DNA from: Candidatus Avelusimicrobium intestinipullorum
GTDB lineage: Bacteria > Elusimicrobiota > Elusimicrobia > Elusimicrobiales > Elusimicrobiaceae
NCBI GenBank assembly: GCA_944324635.1
Contig: CALUXC010000003.1
Span: 1-64,000 of the forward strand
DNA length: 64,000 nt
Direction of reading: 5' to 3'
Shown piece by piece: positions 51,854 to 60,984 of this stretch. Numbering within the stretch: the stretch's first letter is position 1; each line of letters starts with the position of its first letter. The translations under genes were made by a program, and so were the position numbers. The notes below the pieces were generated by a model. That model was not told the DNA's origin. It ran no database searches and saw only the letters and a list, made by a program, of their open reading frames with translations.

Positions 51854-53140
51854 TTATTTGATTTTGCGTTTAATATCAAAGAGTTCGCTCGCAAATTTTT
51901 TATCCATTCTTTCCCAATAGAACGTAGCTTCGTAGAGATCCAGTTCCGCTTCGGGAATATGCACTCCGGCGGGGCTTTCACCCATAGAGCGGGGAAGGCG
52001 GTGGTTTTTTGCGATAAACGCTTGCAGTTTGGACATCGTTTCTTCCGCGGTGAAGCGAATGCGCGGATATTGCGTTAAAATCTGCTGGATTTGCGTAATG
52101 TACGGGGCCACTTGCTTGAATTGGTTGGCCTGGTTGTGCGTAATCAGCAAGAGCAGTTTGTTGTACAAGCGGCGTTCCGGCAGCTGAGCGTTCCAGCGGG
52201 GGGAGCGGTTGTAGCGTTTTACAAAGGCTTCCAATTCTTTTAAGGTTTTTTGATAAATGGCTACCGTTTGGGTCACGTCTTCTTGCGTGCGGGCCGCGGC
52301 CAAACCGTTGGAATACTGTTTGTAAGCTTCGCGAAGGACCGTCAAAAAGCCGCTTTCATGTTGAGGCAGCACCTGGCGCAGGGCAATAAAGCTGCGCAGG
52401 GTGGATTTGAGATCTTCATTCACAAAAGGCGACTTCATAATTTCGCGCAGTTTCAAATTCATTTTGTGCGGGTGGGCTTTCATATAGTCCAAGGCCGTTT
52501 GCGCGAACACTTCTTTTACGTCCTGCGAAGAAATAAAGCGCAGTTCGTAAGAAGTCATAAATTTAACGGACAAGCTGTAATAGTTGGATAAATCCCGCAA
52601 GAACTGCATATAGTTTTTGTTGACCATAGAATCCAATAGATAGTTCTGCAGGCTGTGGTTGACCACAAAGCCGCTGATTTTATCCAACAAGGCGCTTTCC
52701 TGAACGTCGCTTAAATTAAGCGTTTGGTAGTTTTGCATGGTGGCGGCGAGGCGTCTGGCGTTGGCGCGTTCGCGTTCCATGGCAAAGGCAAAGTTGAGCG
52801 TTTTTTTGGCTTCGGTCAAATTCATGACGGTGCCAATGTCGCGCATATAGGCATTGTTGTCGCGCAGGTCCTTAAGCATGGGCAGAGATTTGGGTTGAGC
52901 CTGCACGGCTTCTTCGGGCGCCGGTATCGGCACGGCTTTATTGACGGCGGAAAGCAACGCGGTCGCACGGGATTGGGCGGAAATGGTTTTGGCCGCAGTT
53001 TGGGCGGTCTGTACGGCTGCCTGTTGGGGAGCGGACCCGGCAATTACCTGCTTGACGATTTTGCCTTTTTGGGCATAACCGGGGATAGAAATAGTGATAC
53101 ACGCAGCCAGCGTGAGTATAGACATGATTTTATTTTTCAT
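51854..53140 (-). CDS. Secreted protein with HA-like repeats
   Basis: A 428-residue secreted protein (signal cleaved near GYAQ, residue 24). An Ala/Gln-rich stretch follows (30-85), then a helical domain (about 95-290). Two repeats near residues 303-333 (LEAFVKRYNRSPRWN) and 372-410 (LQAFIAKNHRLPRS) resemble helicase-associated (HA) modules, each followed by acidic/Leu-rich helices. Enzymatic function is not evident. ATG 53140 is preferred to the longer reading at 53191 because the signal begins there. TATAGT (53152-53147) ends 6 nt upstream, so the mRNA may be leaderless. Confidence 0.6.
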   Translation of the reverse strand: MKNKIMSILTLAACITISIPGYAQKGKIVKQVIAGSAPQQAAVQTAQTAAKTISAQSRATALLSAVNKAVPIPAPEEAVQAQPKSLPMLKDLRDNNAYMRDIGTVMNLTEAKKTLNFAFAMERERANARRLAATMQNYQTLNLSDVQESALLDKISGFVVNHSLQNYLLDSMVNKNYMQFLRDLSNYYSLSVKFMTSYELRFISSQDVKEVFAQTALDYMKAHPHKMNLKLREIMKSPFVNEDLKSTLRSFIALRQVLPQHESGFLTVLREAYKQYSNGLAAARTQEDVTQTVAIYQKTLKELEAFVKRYNRSPRWNAQLPERRLYNKLLLLITHNQANQFKQVAPYITQIQQILTQYPRIRFTAEETMSKLQAFIAKNHRLPRSMGESPAGVHIPEAELDLYEATFYWERMDKKFASELFDIKRKIK

Positions 53141-53146
53141 ACTTAT

Positions 53147-53152
53147 ACTATA
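53147..53152 (-). promoter_or_regulatory. -10 box adjacent to the start codon
   Basis: TATAGT on the minus strand ends 6 nt before the ATG of the preceding entry. No ribosome-binding site is seen. Confidence 0.4.
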
Positions 53153-53218
53153 GAAAGAAATACGGCCCGGCGCCAGGGCCATTGGACCCAAAAAGGGCTG
53201 GGCCTTTTGGCCCGAGGA

Positions 53219-53247
53219 TAAAAAAATCCCCGGGATTTCTCCCGGGG
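53219..53247 (-). terminator. Intrinsic terminator after the branching enzyme
   Basis: On the minus strand CCCCGGG and its complement pair around a 6-nt loop, then a T-run. Confidence 0.85.
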
Positions 53248-53271
53248 AAAGTGTGAAGCAAAGACTTTTGA

Positions 53272-54894
53272 TTAATACTTCCGCAGGACCGCTTCTTTGG
53301 CGGCGCTGGAGTAGACGTTGTAGTCTATCTGCTGGAAGATAGAGTCTTTCTGTTCCAGGTCGTACACAAAGCCTTCGTCAATGCGGTTGCCTTGAATCTG
53401 TTCATACAGTTCATTGAAGCGTTTGACGTGGTCTTTGGTGCGCTTGGTGGAGTATTCCTTGGCGGTTCCGGTGGTCATCAAGAATGCCCAGTCGGAAGAC
53501 TGCATCAGCAAGAGCTCGCGGGCCAGCTGGTTCAGCGCGCGGCGCAGGAGGCCGTCCGCATTCGGGAATTTGTTGGCCAGTTCCATCATGCGTTCGGCCG
53601 CTTTGATTAAATGGCGGTAAATCCAGTCGTTGCCGCTGTTGAGCCAAACGTCGTGGTAGCCTTTGTCGCCCCAGGAGGACATGGACGGCTGCACCATTTG
53701 GTTTTCGGGGTACATGTCCAGGTATTCGCTCGGGGTGACGAGTTTGATGTCTTTCTGGTCGTAATAGATTTTCTTGAACAAGAATTCCAAGAATTCAATC
53801 CCTTCATACCACCAGTGGCCGTACAGTTCCGCGTCGTACATGGACACTACCAACGGCTTGCGGTCCAGCATGGTGCTCAAGTATTCAATTTGTTTCTGGC
53901 GGTTGAACATAAAGTTGCCGGCGTGCATGGCGGCCACTTCGCGGGCTTCATGCGGGTTGTAGGCTTGTTTTTGGTTCAAGGCCACTTTGCCGGTAATTTT
54001 ATGATACTTCATGCCGATGTTGCGGCGGACGCCGTCGGAATGGAGGTAGGGCTTAATGTAATCGTAATCCAGGTCGTAGCCCAAGTCGCGGTAAAATTCG
54101 CGGTAGCGCGGATCACCGGGGTAGCCGGATTCGGCGCTCCATACCTGTTGGGCCGATTCCATATCGCGGGCAAAAGCCGCCACGCCCGTTTGCGGGCAAT
54201 ACACCGGGGCGTAAATGCCGTATTTGGGGCGGGGGGTGCCGTGCAGCACGCCGTGCGATTCGGTAAAGAAGAAGCGGATGCCTTCGTCGCGCAGGAATTT
54301 GTCGTCACCGGGATTGTAGGCGCATTCGGCCAGCCAGATGCCTCTGGGGCTGCGGCCGAAGCGGCTTCTGTAGTCGTTGGCGGCAATTTTGATTTGCGCG
54401 TTGACGCTTTCTTTGTGCACCATCAGCGGCAGGTAGCCGTGCGTGGCGCAGCAGGTGATGATTTCCAATTTGCCCATGTCCTGGAATTTTTTGAAGCCTT
54501 CCAGCACATGCCCGTGATAGCGGTTTTCAAACAAATCCTGATAGCGGCGGAATTTGTTGAAATACATGCGGGCCACGCCTTCAAATTCCGTTCCCTGCGT
54601 GCGGTTGAGTTCCTTTTGGGAAAGTTCCACGCGCTGGTTTAGGTAATGGCGGAAGCGTTCAATTAACAACGGGTCCGACATCATGTTGCAAAGCGGCGGC
54701 GTGAGGGACATGGTCAGGCGGAAATCGGTGCCTTCTTCGGTCAGGTTCTCAAATACGTTAAGCAGGGGGATATACGTTTCCACCATGGCTTCGTAGAACC
54801 AGTCTTCTTCCAGAAAGTCCGGATATTCCGGGTGTTTGATAAACGGCAGATGCGCGTGCAGTACCAGCGCTAAGTAACCTTTTTCTTCGCCCAT
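53272..54894 (-). CDS. GH57 1,4-alpha-glucan branching enzyme
   Basis: A 540-residue GH57 enzyme that adds alpha-1,6 branches to glycogen-like glucan. The N-terminal LVLHAHLPFIKHPEYPDFLE is the family start; the nucleophile is Glu190 in GIWLAECAY and the acid/base is Asp354 in MYDAELYGHWW. The C-terminal helical domain (DUF1957) covers about 420-525. It is 1 bp from the DUF4912 gene, an arrangement seen in other bacteria. It probably acts in the cytoplasm on storage glucan. Confidence 0.93.
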   Translation of the reverse strand: MGEEKGYLALVLHAHLPFIKHPEYPDFLEEDWFYEAMVETYIPLLNVFENLTEEGTDFRLTMSLTPPLCNMMSDPLLIERFRHYLNQRVELSQKELNRTQGTEFEGVARMYFNKFRRYQDLFENRYHGHVLEGFKKFQDMGKLEIITCCATHGYLPLMVHKESVNAQIKIAANDYRSRFGRSPRGIWLAECAYNPGDDKFLRDEGIRFFFTESHGVLHGTPRPKYGIYAPVYCPQTGVAAFARDMESAQQVWSAESGYPGDPRYREFYRDLGYDLDYDYIKPYLHSDGVRRNIGMKYHKITGKVALNQKQAYNPHEAREVAAMHAGNFMFNRQKQIEYLSTMLDRKPLVVSMYDAELYGHWWYEGIEFLEFLFKKIYYDQKDIKLVTPSEYLDMYPENQMVQPSMSSWGDKGYHDVWLNSGNDWIYRHLIKAAERMMELANKFPNADGLLRRALNQLARELLLMQSSDWAFLMTTGTAKEYSTKRTKDHVKRFNELYEQIQGNRIDEGFVYDLEQKDSIFQQIDYNVYSSAAKEAVLRKY

Positions 54895-54895
54895 G

Positions 54896-55768
54896 TTATT
54901 TTCCTTGCTCGCGCAGAGCTTTGATATTCACCTGGCGCGTCTTGTCGCCTTTGGCGTTGCGCGCTTTGATGGGAAGATCCACCACGCTGCCCGCGGGCAG
55001 GTGCTGGCGGATAGAAAATTTGCCTTCTTTGAGTTCAATGTCTTGCCCGTTGATGGACACGATGGCATTTTTGGAGGCGGAACCATAGATGATGATTTCG
55101 CAGTCGGCCTGGAGCCAAATGTCCTCGTCTTCGGCTTGCACTTTGTCCAAGTGCAGGGCAAAAGAAGACCAGGAAGTCGGCGCGCCGGAGGAAGTGAGCT
55201 CCGTCAGTTTCCAGCGCTGGCCCAATACGTGCATCAGTTCGCTGGCGCCCAAGCCGATATAGTCGGCCCCGGCCAGTTTGAGGAGTTTTTGGAAGTCGCC
55301 TTCCACCACCATCCATTTATCGTCCACCACGTCGGACACTTTTCCGGGCGGCAACAGCGTGGAATTGCTGCGCGATACCAGGATAAATTTCCCGTCGGCG
55401 GTCAAATAGCCCAAATCGGCCAGGTACGTGCGGCCGGCTTGCGGAGCATTGATGTACCAGCTGCGAGCCTCAAAGATTACGGGCATATCGTAGTGGCTGA
55501 CGGAGTTATTGCCGTCAAAAAATTCTACGTTAGTGACGTCGTGCAGGCGGATAACGGTGCGGGAATTTTTCAAAACGTCTTCGCTGTACTGGCTTTTAAT
55601 GCAGTCCAGGGTGCTTTGGGTGATTTCCCAAAACAGGAACAGCCAGGCCGGGTCTTTGGGCAGCAGGTAGCTTTCCGTTTTGCCGTAGCCGGACGGAATG
55701 TCCGCTTCGGCGTGAACGTCTTTGGCCAAGGGTTTGACCAAGGCGGACGAAGATAAATTTTGCGTCAT
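54896..55768 (-). CDS. DUF4912 domain protein
   Basis: A 290-residue protein. Residues about 25-190 hold the DUF4912 domain, a carbohydrate-binding-like fold with YLLPKDPAWLFLFWEITQ near 35 and RTYLADLGYLTADGKFIL near 110. The C-terminal section (200-285) looks like a second beta domain (IIYGSASKNAIVSINGQDIE). It is adjacent to the GH57 enzyme, suggesting a glycan-binding partner in glycogen metabolism; this is inferred from context. ATG 55768 is preferred to 55822 because GGGTGAGG lies upstream. Confidence 0.85.
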   Translation of the reverse strand: MTQNLSSSALVKPLAKDVHAEADIPSGYGKTESYLLPKDPAWLFLFWEITQSTLDCIKSQYSEDVLKNSRTVIRLHDVTNVEFFDGNNSVSHYDMPVIFEARSWYINAPQAGRTYLADLGYLTADGKFILVSRSNSTLLPPGKVSDVVDDKWMVVEGDFQKLLKLAGADYIGLGASELMHVLGQRWKLTELTSSGAPTSWSSFALHLDKVQAEDEDIWLQADCEIIIYGSASKNAIVSINGQDIELKEGKFSIRQHLPAGSVVDLPIKARNAKGDKTRQVNIKALREQGK

Positions 55769-55903
55769 AGTTTTTATAACCTCACCCTTTTTTAAGTTTG
55801 AAAAGAGAATTTTCTCCCCCATTTTATTTTAGCATTTTAGAGGAGAAAATAGGGACAAATCCCCAGGAAAATTTTGATAGAATAAACCCAAAGGAGTCAG
55901 TAT

Positions 55904-56164
55904 ATGAAAAGACAAGCCGGATTTGGACTGTTGGGGTTGTTGGCCGCGGTGCTGATTATTGGAATTTTGCTTTCCGTGGTCCTTAAGCGTTATGCCGCGC
56001 AAATAAAAAATGTGCCTGCCGTGCCGTCGGTTACGGCCCCGGTGCAGGGGGCCACGCCCGGGGCGGCTGCGCCCGCCTGTAACGGGCGACTTGTGGGCAA
56101 TGTGTGCGTGCCTACGGAAATTCGCAGTTCTTCCTTGGACGCATTTGAACGCATGAACCAATAA
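55904..56164 (+). CDS. Short prepilin-like membrane peptide
   Basis: An 86-residue protein. The N-terminus MKRQAGFGLLGLLAAVL resembles a type IV prepilin: basic leader, Gly6 before Phe7, then a hydrophobic helix (7-30). Position +5 of the mature form is Gly, not the usual Glu, so it is atypical. The tail (45-86) is Pro/Ala/Thr-rich with one Cys pair. It could be a minor pseudopilin or a simple membrane-anchored peptide. AAAGGAG precedes ATG 55904. No pilus assembly genes are nearby. Confidence 0.5.
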   Translation: MKRQAGFGLLGLLAAVLIIGILLSVVLKRYAAQIKNVPAVPSVTAPVQGATPGAAAPACNGRLVGNVCVPTEIRSSSLDAFERMNQ

Positions 56165-56184
56165 CCCGCGTACTTTTGCCATAC

Positions 56185-56218
56185 AAAAAGAGCCCCCGCT
56201 TTTGGCGGGGGCTCTTTT
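56185..56218. terminator. Bidirectional intrinsic terminator
   Basis: A 14-bp stem with AAAAGAGCCCCCGC on one side and its complement on the other, T-runs on both strands. It serves the prepilin-like gene and convergent thrC. Confidence 0.9.
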
Positions 56219-56241
56219 ATATGGGTTTCAAGACCGACGGG

Positions 56242-57483
56242 TTATTTGATAAACCCTTTGTCTTTTAATTCCTGTTCCACCGCGGCCATGGTGGGGGGAA
56301 TCACACATACTTTGGGCAGCACCTGCATGGCCGAATCAATGTCTTTCAAGCCGTTTCCGCCCACAACGAGGACGACGGATTCGTCGCGCTCTATCTTCTT
56401 TTGCGCCACCAGCTTTTTTAAGGCCGCATAGGTGGCCGCGCCGGCCGGTTCGGCAAAGATGTTGGCTTTGCGCGCCAACTCGGGAATGGCTTGCAGGATT
56501 TCTTCGTCCGACACGGTTACGGCCATGCCGTTGGATTCCTGCAGGGCTTGCAGGGCCAAGGCCGCATCGCGCGGGTAATTGACGACGATACTGTCCGCCA
56601 CCGTGTGCGCCGAGACGGATTTCACTTCCGTTTGGGTGTTAAACGCCTGCGCAATGGCGGCGCTCCCTTCGGCTTGTACGGCAATCATCTGCGGCATGCG
56701 TTCAATGATGCCCAGTTTGTTAAAGTCCGTAAATCCTTTCCACAGGCCGGCCAGTACGGTCCCGTCGCCCGCGGCTACGATCACTTTATCCGGCGCTTCC
56801 CAATCCATTTGTTCGCAAATTTCAAAGGCGCAGGTTTTTTTGCCTTCGCGGGTGAAGGGGTTGAACCCCGCCGCGCGGGAATACCAGCCGTATTTTTGCA
56901 CCGATTGTTTGCACAGCTCAAACGCTTCGTCGTAAGAGCCGTCCACCCCGATGACTTCGGCCCCGTACACCAGCAACTGTACCAGTTTAGGATCCGGTAC
57001 CGATTTGGGGGCGAAGATGACCGTTTTCATGGGCATGCTGGCCGTAAGGCAGGCCAGCGAGTCGCTGGCGTTGCCGGTGGAAGCGTCGGCAATGACTTCC
57101 TGTTCCAGCTCCAGCGCGCGGGCCACGGCCACGGCGCTGCCGCGGTCCTTGATAGAACCGGTAGGGTTGCGCCCTTCGTCCTTAATAAGCAGGTTGGAAA
57201 TGTGCAGCTCTTTTGCCAGCTCTTTGCAGGGGTAAAGAGGCGTCCAGCCCACATGCACGTGAGGCACTTTGTCGTGGTCGTTGATCGGGAGCAGATCCAT
57301 ATAGCGCCACATGTCAAACTCGCGGTTATCCTTGAGTTTGCCGATGCTGAAGCGTTTGGATATCAGCTTGTAATCGTAGTTTACCTCCAGGTTTCCTCCG
57401 CAGGCGGTGCAGACGAAGTTCGCTTCGCTGGTTTTGTGTTCTTTGCCGCAGTTGATGCACTGAAGGTTCAGGATTTTTTTCAT
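56242..57483 (-). CDS. thrC: Threonine synthase
   Basis: A 413-residue PLP enzyme making threonine from O-phosphohomoserine. The PLP lysine is Lys112 (GSIKDRGS); the cofactor phosphate loop is the VVVGGNGLKD region near 375. An N-terminal zinc-ribbon (Cys9, Cys12, Cys25, Cys28) is present, as in the shorter plant-like threonine synthases. It lies 3 bp from the EamA transporter gene and may share its promoter. Confidence 0.93.
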   Translation of the reverse strand: MKKILNLQCINCGKEHKTSEANFVCTACGGNLEVNYDYKLISKRFSIGKLKDNREFDMWRYMDLLPINDHDKVPHVHVGWTPLYPCKELAKELHISNLLIKDEGRNPTGSIKDRGSAVAVARALELEQEVIADASTGNASDSLACLTASMPMKTVIFAPKSVPDPKLVQLLVYGAEVIGVDGSYDEAFELCKQSVQKYGWYSRAAGFNPFTREGKKTCAFEICEQMDWEAPDKVIVAAGDGTVLAGLWKGFTDFNKLGIIERMPQMIAVQAEGSAAIAQAFNTQTEVKSVSAHTVADSIVVNYPRDAALALQALQESNGMAVTVSDEEILQAIPELARKANIFAEPAGAATYAALKKLVAQKKIERDESVVLVVGGNGLKDIDSAMQVLPKVCVIPPTMAAVEQELKDKGFIK

Positions 57484-57486
57484 ACG

Positions 57487-58389
57487 TTATTTAGCTTCGG
57501 GTTCCACTTTCTTTTGAATCATGACCAAGCTGGCAAAAATTAGCAACAGCCCGCCCAGTTCCGCCCCGGAAGGCATTCTGCCAAAGGCAATCATGTCGCT
57601 GGCCATGGCTACTACCGGCGTGAAATACGTTACCGAGGCCATACGCGTAGCGCCCCAGCGTTTAATCAAGGCTACCATAAGCAAAAACGCCACTGCGGAA
57701 GAAAATACACCCGCACTGATAATGGAAAGCACTACTTTGGTGGTAAAGGCCGAAGCGGCCGGAACGGGTTCTACGATAAACGATACAATCAACAATACCA
57801 CCGCGGAGAACAAATATTGGTGGAAGGTGTTGGCTTCGTGGGTCATGGCGTTGCTGTCCACCATGATTTTTTTGGTCAGCACGTTGCCCAAGCTATAGGA
57901 CCAGGCCATAATCAAAAAGGCAAAGCAGCCATACAGCGCCATGGGGCTCGCGTCCAGTTTGGCGGCGGCAATCATGGGGCGCATAATAATCAGCAATCCA
58001 ATCATACCCACCGTCACGCCGATGGCGCGGCGCCAGGTGAAGCGGTCTTCCCCTTTTAACAATACGGCACCCGCGATAAAAGACCATATCGGTACGGTAC
58101 CGTTAAAAATACCGCCGATGGTGGGCGCCACAAAGCGCTGACCCCAGGAAATGGCGGCAAAAGGGAGCAAAATCAGCAACAGGCCGATCGTCCACGGGCG
58201 CCACAACTGTTTAATGGGGCATTTCAAATTTTTGCGCTGGATTGCGTACAGTACGATAAAGAAACACAACCCGGCCAATACGCGGAAAAACGTGCCCCAG
58301 TAAGGAGGCAGGCTGTCCACGATGTTTTTGGAGGCCAAAAAAGCCGTCCCCCAACAAAGTGCCAAACACAATGCAAGTATATAGCTCAT
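57487..58389 (-). CDS. EamA/DMT-family transporter
   Basis: A 300-residue polytopic inner-membrane protein with about ten helices, made of two EamA repeats (about 2-140 and 150-290). N-terminal LALCLALCWGTAFLASKNIV and second-repeat segments match drug/metabolite transporters, including amino-acid exporters such as RhtA. Coupling to thrC makes threonine or homoserine export a reasonable guess. AAAGGAG lies before the ATG. Confidence 0.8.
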   Translation of the reverse strand: MSYILALCLALCWGTAFLASKNIVDSLPPYWGTFFRVLAGLCFFIVLYAIQRKNLKCPIKQLWRPWTIGLLLILLPFAAISWGQRFVAPTIGGIFNGTVPIWSFIAGAVLLKGEDRFTWRRAIGVTVGMIGLLIIMRPMIAAAKLDASPMALYGCFAFLIMAWSYSLGNVLTKKIMVDSNAMTHEANTFHQYLFSAVVLLIVSFIVEPVPAASAFTTKVVLSIISAGVFSSAVAFLLMVALIKRWGATRMASVTYFTPVVAMASDMIAFGRMPSGAELGGLLLIFASLVMIQKKVEPEAK

Positions 58390-58453
58390 AATTTCTCCTT
58401 TCGTATATTATAGTAAATTCGCGTCCGTGCTCCCGCGCCGCGGCGGGAAATCG

Positions 58454-58459
58454 TATAAT
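58454..58459 (+). promoter_or_regulatory. -10 box for the znu genes
   Basis: TATAAT lies 31 nt before znuA. The upstream side is GC-rich and has no clear -35. I cannot identify a Zur site. Confidence 0.45.
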
Positions 58460-58490
58460 ATAGAATAATCTTTTAGAGGACGTTAGCTTT

Positions 58491-59390
58491 ATGAAAAAAC
58501 ATATTCCTGCCGTTTTGTTTTTATTATTGGCCGCCGGGGTGTGGTGGCTGTCGTTGGCGCCGCGGCGCCATCAAGTGCCGGTAACGCAAGGGGAAAAGCC
58601 TCGTGTGGTGGCTTCCGGCTATGTGCCTTATACGCTGGCCCGCCAAATAGCGGGGGACCGGGCAGACGTGGCCATGCTGCTGCCCGCCAATGCCGAGCCG
58701 CATTCTTTTGAACCTACGCCCGGAGCCTTGGTGAACGTGAAAAACGCGGATATATTTGTGTACGTATCGGACCGGATAGAACCGTGGGCCAAAGACGTGC
58801 TTTCGGCCGCCGGCAAAAATACGGCCGTGGTACAGGCGGCGCAATATGCGGCCGCGTCGGACGATCCGCACGTGTGGATGGATTTTCAAAACGCCAAAAA
58901 AATTGCGCGCGCCATTGCTTTTGCTTTGGAACAAAAAGACCCCAACCATAAAACGGCCTATGAGCAAAACCTGCAAGCTTTTGAACAGGAAATGGACGCC
59001 CTGGACCAATCTTTTCAAACGGGGTTGGCTTCCTGCCAAAGCCGCGAAGTGGTGCATGTGGGGCATTTGGCTTTTCGGAATTTGACCGACCGCTACGGCC
59101 TGTCTCTTTCCGCGTTGGCGGGTTCTTCCCACGATGGGGAAAATTCCGTCCGGCAGTTGGCGGAGCTTATCAAGTTTATTAAAAAGAACCATATTCGGGC
59201 TATTTTTACCGAAGAAACGCTCTCTCCCCGCTTATCGGCGGCGGTGGCGGCCGAAACGGGGGTGGAGGTGCTTCCTCTCTATACGGTGGAACACGTGAGC
59301 AAAAAAGATTTTGACCAAGGCGTTACGTATGGGGAACTGATGCGGCGCAACTTGGAAAGTTTGCGAAGGGGGCTTTCATGCCAAGCGTGA
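58491..59390 (+). CDS. znuA: Zinc ABC transporter substrate-binding protein
   Basis: A 299-residue cluster-9 metal-binding protein. N-terminal signal or anchor (MKKHIPAVLFLLLAAGVWW), then metal ligands His (AEPHSFEPTPG, near residue 68), His (DDPHVWMDF, near 124), and His (VVHVGHLAF, near 188), with a C-terminal acidic residue expected. There is no His-rich insert. AGAGGA precedes ATG. It is first of znuA-znuC-znuB with a TATAAT at 58454-58459 upstream. Manganese is a possible alternative substrate. Confidence 0.85.
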   Translation: MKKHIPAVLFLLLAAGVWWLSLAPRRHQVPVTQGEKPRVVASGYVPYTLARQIAGDRADVAMLLPANAEPHSFEPTPGALVNVKNADIFVYVSDRIEPWAKDVLSAAGKNTAVVQAAQYAAASDDPHVWMDFQNAKKIARAIAFALEQKDPNHKTAYEQNLQAFEQEMDALDQSFQTGLASCQSREVVHVGHLAFRNLTDRYGLSLSALAGSSHDGENSVRQLAELIKFIKKNHIRAIFTEETLSPRLSAAVAAETGVEVLPLYTVEHVSKKDFDQGVTYGELMRRNLESLRRGLSCQA

Positions 59391-60166
59391 TAGAAGCGTC
59401 CAATTTGCAGTTTGCCTATGTGCGCGTGCCGGTGCTGGAAGGGGTTTCTTTTTCGGTGCAGGCGGGGGACTATGTAGGCATTATCGGCCCCAACGGAGGC
59501 GGGAAAACGACCCTGCTCAAATTATTGCTGGGGCTGGAAAAGGGAAAGGGCGAAATCAAGCTTTTTGGCAAGAAACCGCAAGAATTTAAGGAATGGGGGA
59601 AAATAGGCTACTTGGCGCAAAAGAGCCCCGTTTCTCAAAGCGGGTTTCCGGTATCGGCAGAAGAAGTGGTGTTGATGGGCCTTTCGGACCGGCACGGAAG
59701 CGGCGTGTCCGTCGGCGAATTAAAGCAAGTGTATGACGCCATGCAAAAGACGCGTACGCGCCAATATGCGGGGCGGATTTTTCACGATTTGTCCATCGGC
59801 CAGCAGCAGCGAGTGCTGTTGGCCCGGGCGCTGGTAAGCAAGCCCGAATTGCTGATTTTGGACGAGCCTTCCACCGCGCTGGACCCCGAATCGCGCGAAA
59901 TGTTTTTTAATCTCTTGGGGGAATTAAACGCCAAGCAAGGGGTGACCATTTTGCTCATCACGCATGACACGGGTGAAGTGGGAAAATATATTTCCAAATT
60001 TATGTATATAGACAAAACACTTGTGTTTTACGGCACGAAAGAGGAGTTTTGCCATTCGCAGGCCGTGGCCGACAAACTGGGTTCGTTTGCCCAGCATACG
60101 ATAGACCATTTGCATAATCACGGGCACTGCCCGCTGGGGTGCACCTGCGGGGAGGAACACAAATGA
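59378..60166 (+). CDS. znuC: Zinc ABC transporter ATPase
   Basis: A 262-residue ABC ATPase: Walker A GPNGGGKTTLLK near residue 37, signature LSIGQQQRVLLARAL near 135, Walker B LLILDEPSTALD near 155. The C-terminal tail is rich in His and Cys (HLHNHGHCPLGCTCGEEHK), an unusual metal-binding extension. It overlaps znuA by 13 bp and znuB by 4 bp. Confidence 0.9.
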   Translation: MPSVIEASNLQFAYVRVPVLEGVSFSVQAGDYVGIIGPNGGGKTTLLKLLLGLEKGKGEIKLFGKKPQEFKEWGKIGYLAQKSPVSQSGFPVSAEEVVLMGLSDRHGSGVSVGELKQVYDAMQKTRTRQYAGRIFHDLSIGQQQRVLLARALVSKPELLILDEPSTALDPESREMFFNLLGELNAKQGVTILLITHDTGEVGKYISKFMYIDKTLVFYGTKEEFCHSQAVADKLGSFAQHTIDHLHNHGHCPLGCTCGEEHK

Positions 60167-60984
60167 TAGGCGAATTTTTAAGCTATGGTTTTGTGCAGCG
60201 CGGGCTGGCGGCGGGAACGCTGGTGGCGGCTTCGTGCGCGTTGTTGGGCGTGTTTTTGGTGTTGAAGCGGCTGTCTTTAATTGGGGACGGCATGAGCCAT
60301 GTGTGCCTGACGGGGGTGGCGGCGGCGTTGTTGCTGTCGGCAAACCCGGTGTATGTATCGGTGCCGGTGGTGGTGGCGGCGTCGCTGGGCATTATGAAAA
60401 TTACGCAAAAATTCAAGATTTATGGCGATGCCGCTATTGGTATTGTCAGCGCGGCGGGGCTTTCGGTCGGGTTGTTAATTACGGCGCTGGCGGGCGGGTT
60501 TAATACCGATTTGCTGGGGTATTTGTTTGGCAGTATTCTTACCGTATCTACCGACGAAACCATCTTATGCGCCGTCTTGCTTTTGGCGGTGCTGGCGGGG
60601 CTGTTTTTCTTTTACCGGGATTTAACGTCCGCCTGTTTTGACGAGCCTTTTGCCCGCACTCGCGGCATTTCGGTGCAGGCCGTTAATACGGCCTTGGTGG
60701 TGATTACGTCCGTAGCGGTGGTGCTGGCCTTTAAGGTGGTGGGGATTTTCCTGATTTCGGCCCTGCTGATTATTCCGCCGGTGGCGGCGTTGCTGGTGTC
60801 TCGTACGTTTAAGCAGGTGTTGTGGCTGGCGGCCTGCTTTGGCGCGGGGAGCGTATGGGCGGGGGTGTATTTGTCGTTCGTGTTTAACATTCCCTCCGGG
60901 GCGACGATTATTTTTGTAAATCTGTTGGTCTTGGCCGCCGCATATATCTGGGCCAAGGTGGGAGGGTGTAGCGATGCCCGCTAA
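60163..60984 (+). CDS. znuB: Zinc ABC transporter permease
   Basis: A 273-residue inner-membrane permease of the ABC-3 family with about eight helices; SLIGDGMSHVCLTGVA near residue 40 is the ATPase-coupling region. ATG 60163 is chosen because it overlaps the znuC stop by 4 bp. It overlaps nth by 11 bp. Confidence 0.9.
   Translation: MIGEFLSYGFVQRGLAAGTLVAASCALLGVFLVLKRLSLIGDGMSHVCLTGVAAALLLSANPVYVSVPVVVAASLGIMKITQKFKIYGDAAIGIVSAAGLSVGLLITALAGGFNTDLLGYLFGSILTVSTDETILCAVLLLAVLAGLFFFYRDLTSACFDEPFARTRGISVQAVNTALVVITSVAVVLAFKVVGIFLISALLIIPPVAALLVSRTFKQVLWLAACFGAGSVWAGVYLSFVFNIPSGATIIFVNLLVLAAAYIWAKVGGCSDAR

Noticed and set aside
53611..54642. Long open frame opposite the branching enzyme
   Set aside because: Antisense to a confident GH57 gene; no recognisable motif or ribosome site.
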